A DNA stretch of 37,418 bases from Isoetes engelmannii (Eukaryota > Streptophyta > Lycopodiopsida > Isoetales > Isoetaceae). Under the pieces are notes generated by a model. It was not told where the DNA came from and did no database searches. It saw nothing but the letters and a program-made list of their open reading frames with translations. Positions 32,537-37,418 of the stretch are shown piece after piece. Each line of letters opens with the position of its first letter. Position 1 is the first letter of the stretch. The stretch is from NCBI GenBank assembly GCA_011763485.2, contig JAANSK020233297.1, positions 1-37,418 on the forward strand. The letters run 5' to 3'. The translations under genes and the position numbers were made by a program.

Positions 32537-34100
32537 TAAACTTTGTCCCATGGTATAATAACCTAGGATTTCTCCTTAACCTAGGATTTCTGAGTATTCC
32601 TCTGTGCAAATGGTTCCCTGTGCAGGCATGCACATATTTCATATCTTATTCATGCAGATATCTACTCAGATGATATTGATCTGCTACTTGATCTGATGAT
32701 CTTTTATACTCAACTACTATAATGCCTTTTGCAATCATATCCCTGATAAAATGAACATGAAGCTCGATATGTTTTGTCCTCTCATGGAATACTGGATTTT
32801 TAGCAATTGCAATGCAACTTACACTGTCAATATAGAGTGTTGTTGGAAATTTTGTGCTGCTCCGAGTTCTTCCAACAACCTCCTGATCCAAACAATTTCT
32901 CTTGCAGCCAAAGATGCTGCATTATATTCAGCCTCTGCTGTAGACATAGCTATACATCCTTGTTTCTTACTTTTCCAAGACACTGTGCTTCCTCCAACTT
33001 GTAAAACATAGACAGATGTTGATTCTCTAGTATCTAAATTGCCTCCCCAGTCTGCATCTGAGTATGCAGACAATTCTAAACTTGAGTTGGCAAATGTTAG
33101 GCCTTCATTCTTTGTACCTTTCAAGAATCTCAGTACTCTCTTAGCAGCAAGCCAGTGAGTTTTGCCCGGATTGTTTCCAAATCTACTAAGTAGGCTCACA
33201 CTGAAAGCTATGTCTGGTCTACAACAGTTAGCTACATAGAGTAAGCAACCAACTAATTCTTTGTATGGATATCTATCCATTTCAATCATCTCGTCTTCAG
33301 ATTTAGGGCTCTGCTCCAAGGACAGTTTTAATCCTGTTGTCAAGGGTGACCTGACACTATTACAATCAGTCATGCCAAATCTTTTCAACATACCTTGAAT
33401 GTGATCTCCTTGTGTAAGTGTGATCTTCTTCAATGCTCGATCTCTATGGACCTCAATTCCCAAAAATTTCTTCAATGGCCCTAAATCTGTCATTTGAAAC
33501 CTGTTACTCAAAACAGACTTGCAGTGGTTTAAACATGTCATATTGTTAGCAACCATGATATTGTCATCAATATACAAAGCAATAATGCAAAAATTCTCCT
33601 TGTCTCTGTAAATGTACAGGTTTCCATCATTTTCAAGTTTCTCAAATCCTTGCTCCTTCAAAAAATTATCAATGCACATGTACCAAGCTCAGGGTGACTG
33701 TTTTAGACCGTATACCGCCTTCTTAAGCTTCCAAACCATGTTCTCTCCTTTCTCAAAGCCTTCAGCCTGCTGCATAAAAAATTTTTCGTCTAACTTTGCA
33801 TTTAAAAAAGCTGTATTGACATCCACAGATCCAATGCGTTAGCAAGAGCAAGAAGTACTCTCAAACTTGTCATCTTAACAATTGGAGAAAAAGTTTCATC
33901 ATAATCAATTCCTCTTTTTTGTGAAAAACCCTGAGCTAATAATCTTGCTTTGAACTTCTTTTCTCCATTATTCCCTTCTTTAATCTTATAAACCCATTTA
34001 TTTCCCACTACATTTCTGTCCTTTGGTTTCTCCACAAGCTCATAAGTTTGAGTTCTGTCAAACGAACTCATCTCATCCTCCATTGCCCTTTTCCACATAT
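32084..34100 (-). mobile_element. Copia-C, partial copia element inside Copia-B (fossil)
   Basis: A 3' part only. It has RT and RNase H (FCIIALYIDDNIMVANN; SDADWGGNLDTREST; SWKSKKQGCIAMSTAEAEY) and then a 453-bp LTR at 32084-32536. These proteins are clearly different from Copia-A/B (compare ALYVDDCIM and SDADWGGDLSCRKSTS). The LTR interrupts the Copia-B reverse transcriptase near the ALANAL motif. Copia-C's own gag and integrase are not seen as a separate copy. This suggests recombination between the two related elements after nesting. Confidence 0.75.
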
Positions 34101-36635
34101 CTCCTTTATGTTTATGGCATCTGAAAAATTCTTCGGTATTTCTGGCTCAAGTATAGCCATTATTTCAGAAATTTCGATGTCCTTCTTTTGTAGTCTTCTT
34201 GAAGTACCTGCAGGAGTTCTCCCATATTCATTCATATCATATAAAGCCTTCTTGTAATCTGACCACTTCACTTCTTTTTTCTTTTCTTATATTTATTGCT
34301 GCTCCATCATTACCAGTCTCAACTTGGTCTGTAAGTTTCGACTCTCCTGTTTTACTATTTTCAGAAATGGCACATAAATTCGATAGCCCTTGCTCTCTTC
34401 ATCATATCCAACCAAGAAGCCTATCTCAACTTTGTCATCCAACTTCTTCCTTAGATCACTTGGAATGTGTGCATATACTAGACATCCATAAGCTTTGTAG
34501 TATTCATAATCAATTGAGTTTTTATCTTTTGACCATAAAAGTGCAGGTACATTACATTGGATGCTTGAAGACGGGAGGACATTTTGGATTTGTATTGCTG
34601 CCTTCAAGGCTTCTTCCTAGAGATTGTTTGGCAGCCCGCTTCCTTTAATCATGTATCTCACAGCATCCATTATGGTTCTATTCCTCCTTTCTGCTACTCC
34701 ATTTTGCTGAGGAGTGTGCCTGCAAGTTAATTGCCTCCTTATGCCATTAGCAATACAAAACAAGCGAAATTTAGAGGAGAGATACTTTCCTCAACTATCA
34801 GACCTGATACATTTTACCTTCTTCCCTGTTTGTCTTTTTACCTCAGCTACATACTGCTTGAAAGCAGCTAGTGCTTGAGATTTCCTTTCAAGGCAATAGC
34901 ACTTACACTTCCTGCTGAAATCATCAATGAAGGTAATAAAATACCTTTTATTTTTTCTCCCTTGAACATTTAAAGGACCACAAAGGTTAGTATGCACAAG
35001 CTCCAAGACCTCCTTAGCTCAGCTGTGTGATTTCTTAAAAGGCAACCGGTTTATTTTCCTAAGTGCACAACCCTCACAAACAAATTTGTCAACCTTTGCA
35101 TCCTTGCATTGAATTTGTCCTTTCTTCATCAAGTGCTTTAGAATGTTAAAATGTGTATGCCCGAGCCTGTTATGCCAAATTTCAAAATCCGAGTTGCTCA
35201 AAGTGTTAACACTGTTGCAAACTACATTATCCAATTGGAACAAATTTCCACACCTTTTTGTATAAAACTTTAATTGATTTCCCATAAAGATAGTACATGC
35301 TTTTGAGTCAAAGTTGACTCTGTAATCCAAATCCACAAGGTGGCTAACAGAGATTAAGTTTTTCACTAAAGTAGGCACACACAAAACATTTTCTATGTCT
35401 ACTATCTTCCATCTAAATCCAACAGCTACAACAAACCCCTGCCTTCTACTTATTGAAGTTCTCCATTTCCTACTTGTATCCTCCTAGAATGAGTAGCTGC
35501 CAAGTTTTTCAAGACATCAGTAGATTGCACTACTGATCTTTCAACTCCACTATCAACTACAAGAGGATCACACTCATTAGCATCAAATCTTTTATCAATT
35601 ATAGTAAAAGCTCGACTTACCTCTTCATCATCATCTGCTTCAAATTTTTCCTTATCCTCATGCTCGGTTGCTATATAAGCTCCACTTGTCTTCCTACCTC
35701 TTCCTCTACTTGATCCTGCTCTTCCTCCTCTAGGAGTGTTTCCTCTTGCACTACCTCGGCCAGATTCTTTTGGTGAAGGGCACTTGGCTGCAATATGCCC
35801 CCTTCCCCCACAGATATAACAGTTTACTTCCTTCTTTAATTTAGGACACTTATTCTAAAAATGGCTTTGTTCTTTACAATAATAACAAGTTACCTATTCC
35901 TTTTTTCCAGCATACAGGATCTTGGGTTGCTCATCAGCCTCTCTTACTATTTTTTTCTATTCACATTCAGTCCTCATAATGTTTTCTGCCTCCTCCCTCG
36001 ATTTACACATGTTCCTAATGAATAGAGCCAAGTTTTCATTCTCACTAACTGCCCTAGAAATTTGTAAGACTTGACTCCTATCAGAAACATTGACATCTCC
36101 CTCAGTTAGATCTGCAATTATATTGTCAAACCTATTGAAGAATTCTGACACATCTCCCTCATCCTTCACTCCTGAGCTCATTTTCAAGTAAGTCTATCTG
36201 TGAAGATGTTTTCTCTTCATAGTGTTTCAGCAAGAAACACCATATCTCTCTTGGATTTAAGTTTCTCAGCTTGAGCCTAATAGTAGGACTCACCTCGCAG
36301 GTTATAATTCCCTGAGCTTCCTTTACCTTTGAGTAAAGAGACCTCCCTGCTAACTGACTTGCAGCAGCACCTTGGCTTTGTGCCTTCCACATTCGAGCCA
36401 CCTGCACCTGCATTAGCACGAATGTTTACTGAACTTTCAGAGGCTGACCTTGTAAGAGTGTTAACATTGACATTTATTCTCCATCAGGATCAACCAGATC
36501 CCACAATTCTTCAACTTCTAAAATATGATAGCATCTTTCCACACTTGGAAACCGGGTCCTCTTTTGTATACATCAACAGTATTGAGCAAACTGGCTCCAA
36601 ATCTGCTAGACATGGTGAAATGATCTGATACCAAT

Positions 36636-37227
36636 TGTTAGTTTAGAGCTATCAAGCAATATCTCAATACAATGACCAACTTCACAAAATTCCACAACCA
36701 CTAACTTCAAAGTTTCTTAGAAGTTTAATTGAGTGTGATCAAAGAAACTTCAAAAATACAAGCTTCACTATCGAACCATTGGAAACTCGAAGTGAAAATG
36801 GTACTGTAGATTGGGTCATTGACCCGATCACTGTAGCAGTCAACCCTAAGCTATATCTGCACAAAACACACAAATAATAGATCGATTCCTCCTTGGATTG
36901 AATGATCCGACCTCTGAGAAATGCTCAGAAGCCAAATGAATATATACACCAGCCATCTCATCAGTTTAGGCGACGGTACTGGTTCCTAGTTTCTTTTGAA
37001 CCTTATTTGGCTCCAAAAAGACCTCGACAGTTCATCAAATAAAATTAGTAAAGGGGTTCACTAATTATATACATTGAACCTGATTTGGGGCCATCCAATT
37101 TTGGATCCCTTTTATAGGGATAAATATCATCCCTAGAATTTAGAACATGCATTATATACAAGAACCTGTGATCCGTATAGAATTTGAGAATACCTGTTTG
37201 ATCACCATGGTTCTTCAGTCTCTGAAC
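36636..37227 (-). repeat. Copia-B 5' LTR, inner part
   Basis: Aligns with 30183 to about 30777 throughout. Similarity stops at 37227, where an inversion breakpoint is inferred. The primer-binding site lies directly inside its inner edge. Confidence 0.92.
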
Positions 37228-37418
37228 TTCCGCTCCGCCAACCCCAGGAATACCTGGAAACTCTAAAAACAACTTGTACCTCAAACGGGGAATCAAAGAT
37301 GTCGAGGGCTGCTGCTCCCCCTGAAAAACCCACAACCGTCGACCAGGCTTCGAAATCCCCGGGAGCTCTATCCAGATAATTTGCCGGTATATGTGACGCC
37401 CAACCGGATTTTGTATAG
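37228..37418. other. Right flank beyond the inversion breakpoint
   Basis: The base composition is more GC-rich than the element to its left. On the minus strand it is open (QPSTSLIPRLRYKLFLEF, then PGIPGVGGAE) up to the breakpoint. The family is not recognised, and the window ends here. Confidence 0.4.

Larger units (their letters stand above)
30183..37227 (-). mobile_element. Copia-B, Ty1/copia LTR retrotransposon with nested Copia-C (fossil)
   Basis: Read on the minus strand. The 5' LTR is 36636-37227 (its outer end lies at 22327-22359). Next come the primer site 36622-36633 (TGGTATCAGATC), gag about 36620-35950, a zinc-knuckle region about 35890-35790, protease about 35560, GAG-pre-integrase about 35210-35050 and integrase about 35010-34300. 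After these come RT and RNase H of a different copia type (about 34100-32646) and an internal LTR (32084-32536). Then follow Copia-B's own RT remainder (about 32077-31358), RNase H (31348-30860), a purine tract and the 3' LTR 30183-30807. The two Copia-B LTRs differ at about 5% by eye. The element is broken in many places. Its gag, RT and LTRs resemble Copia-A, so the two are sister families. Confidence 0.9.

Noticed and set aside
34199-34648. 149-codon plus-strand frame
   Set aside because: Antisense of the Copia-B integrase region on the minus strand.

Overview
This is nuclear DNA from a land plant. The evidence is an intronless MAPKKK17/18-type protein kinase with a plant-style promoter (TATA box plus an ACGT/ABRE cluster), two families of Ty1/copia elements primed by initiator-Met tRNA, GT-AG introns with T-rich acceptors, and long gene-poor AT-rich spacers. 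The LINEs do not look like ordinary angiosperm L1, and a Crypton-like tyrosine recombinase is present. Both suggest a large non-flowering plant genome such as a fern, but the species cannot be fixed from the sequence.

Layout. 1-680: unassigned DNA holding four 36-bp hairpin modules (397-562). 680-2215: 5'-truncated LINE, its tail apparently split by a small CAGGGT/ACCCTG-ended insertion (2216-2867) that leads into a (TTCTA)n tract. 2950-5730: no convincing gene. 5733-9730: a broken, multi-exon tyrosine recombinase gene (exons at 5941-8786), bracketed by an inverted repeat and with a foldback element directly upstream. 9730-12700: spacer with foldback and tandem repeats. 12713-13960 (minus): the one intact host gene, a MAP3K, with its promoter up to about 14275. 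14300-19430: spacer with one small unexplained open frame (18909-19151, minus). 19440-21803: a second, longer LINE copy of the same clade. 21804-24348: spacer. 24354-29698 (+): Copia-A with both LTRs and target duplication ATTGC. 30183-37227 (minus): Copia-B, a related element, containing LTR and reverse transcriptase/RNase H parts of a third element, Copia-C. 37228-37418: unassigned flank.

The three points most worth a second look are these. (1) The intron-bearing tyrosine recombinase lies inside an inverted repeat, which classical Cryptons lack. (2) The outer 33 bp of one Copia-B LTR lies about 14.9 kb away in the opposite orientation, with a 4-bp microhomology at both cut points. This marks a chromosomal inversion covering 22356-37227. 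(3) The 36-bp hairpin modules at 397-562 are spaced about two helical turns apart.

The genes do not form a pathway. The MAP3K is an ordinary signalling gene, and the rest is a layered record of transposition, nested insertion and rearrangement. Copia-like elements are described here only as fossils.
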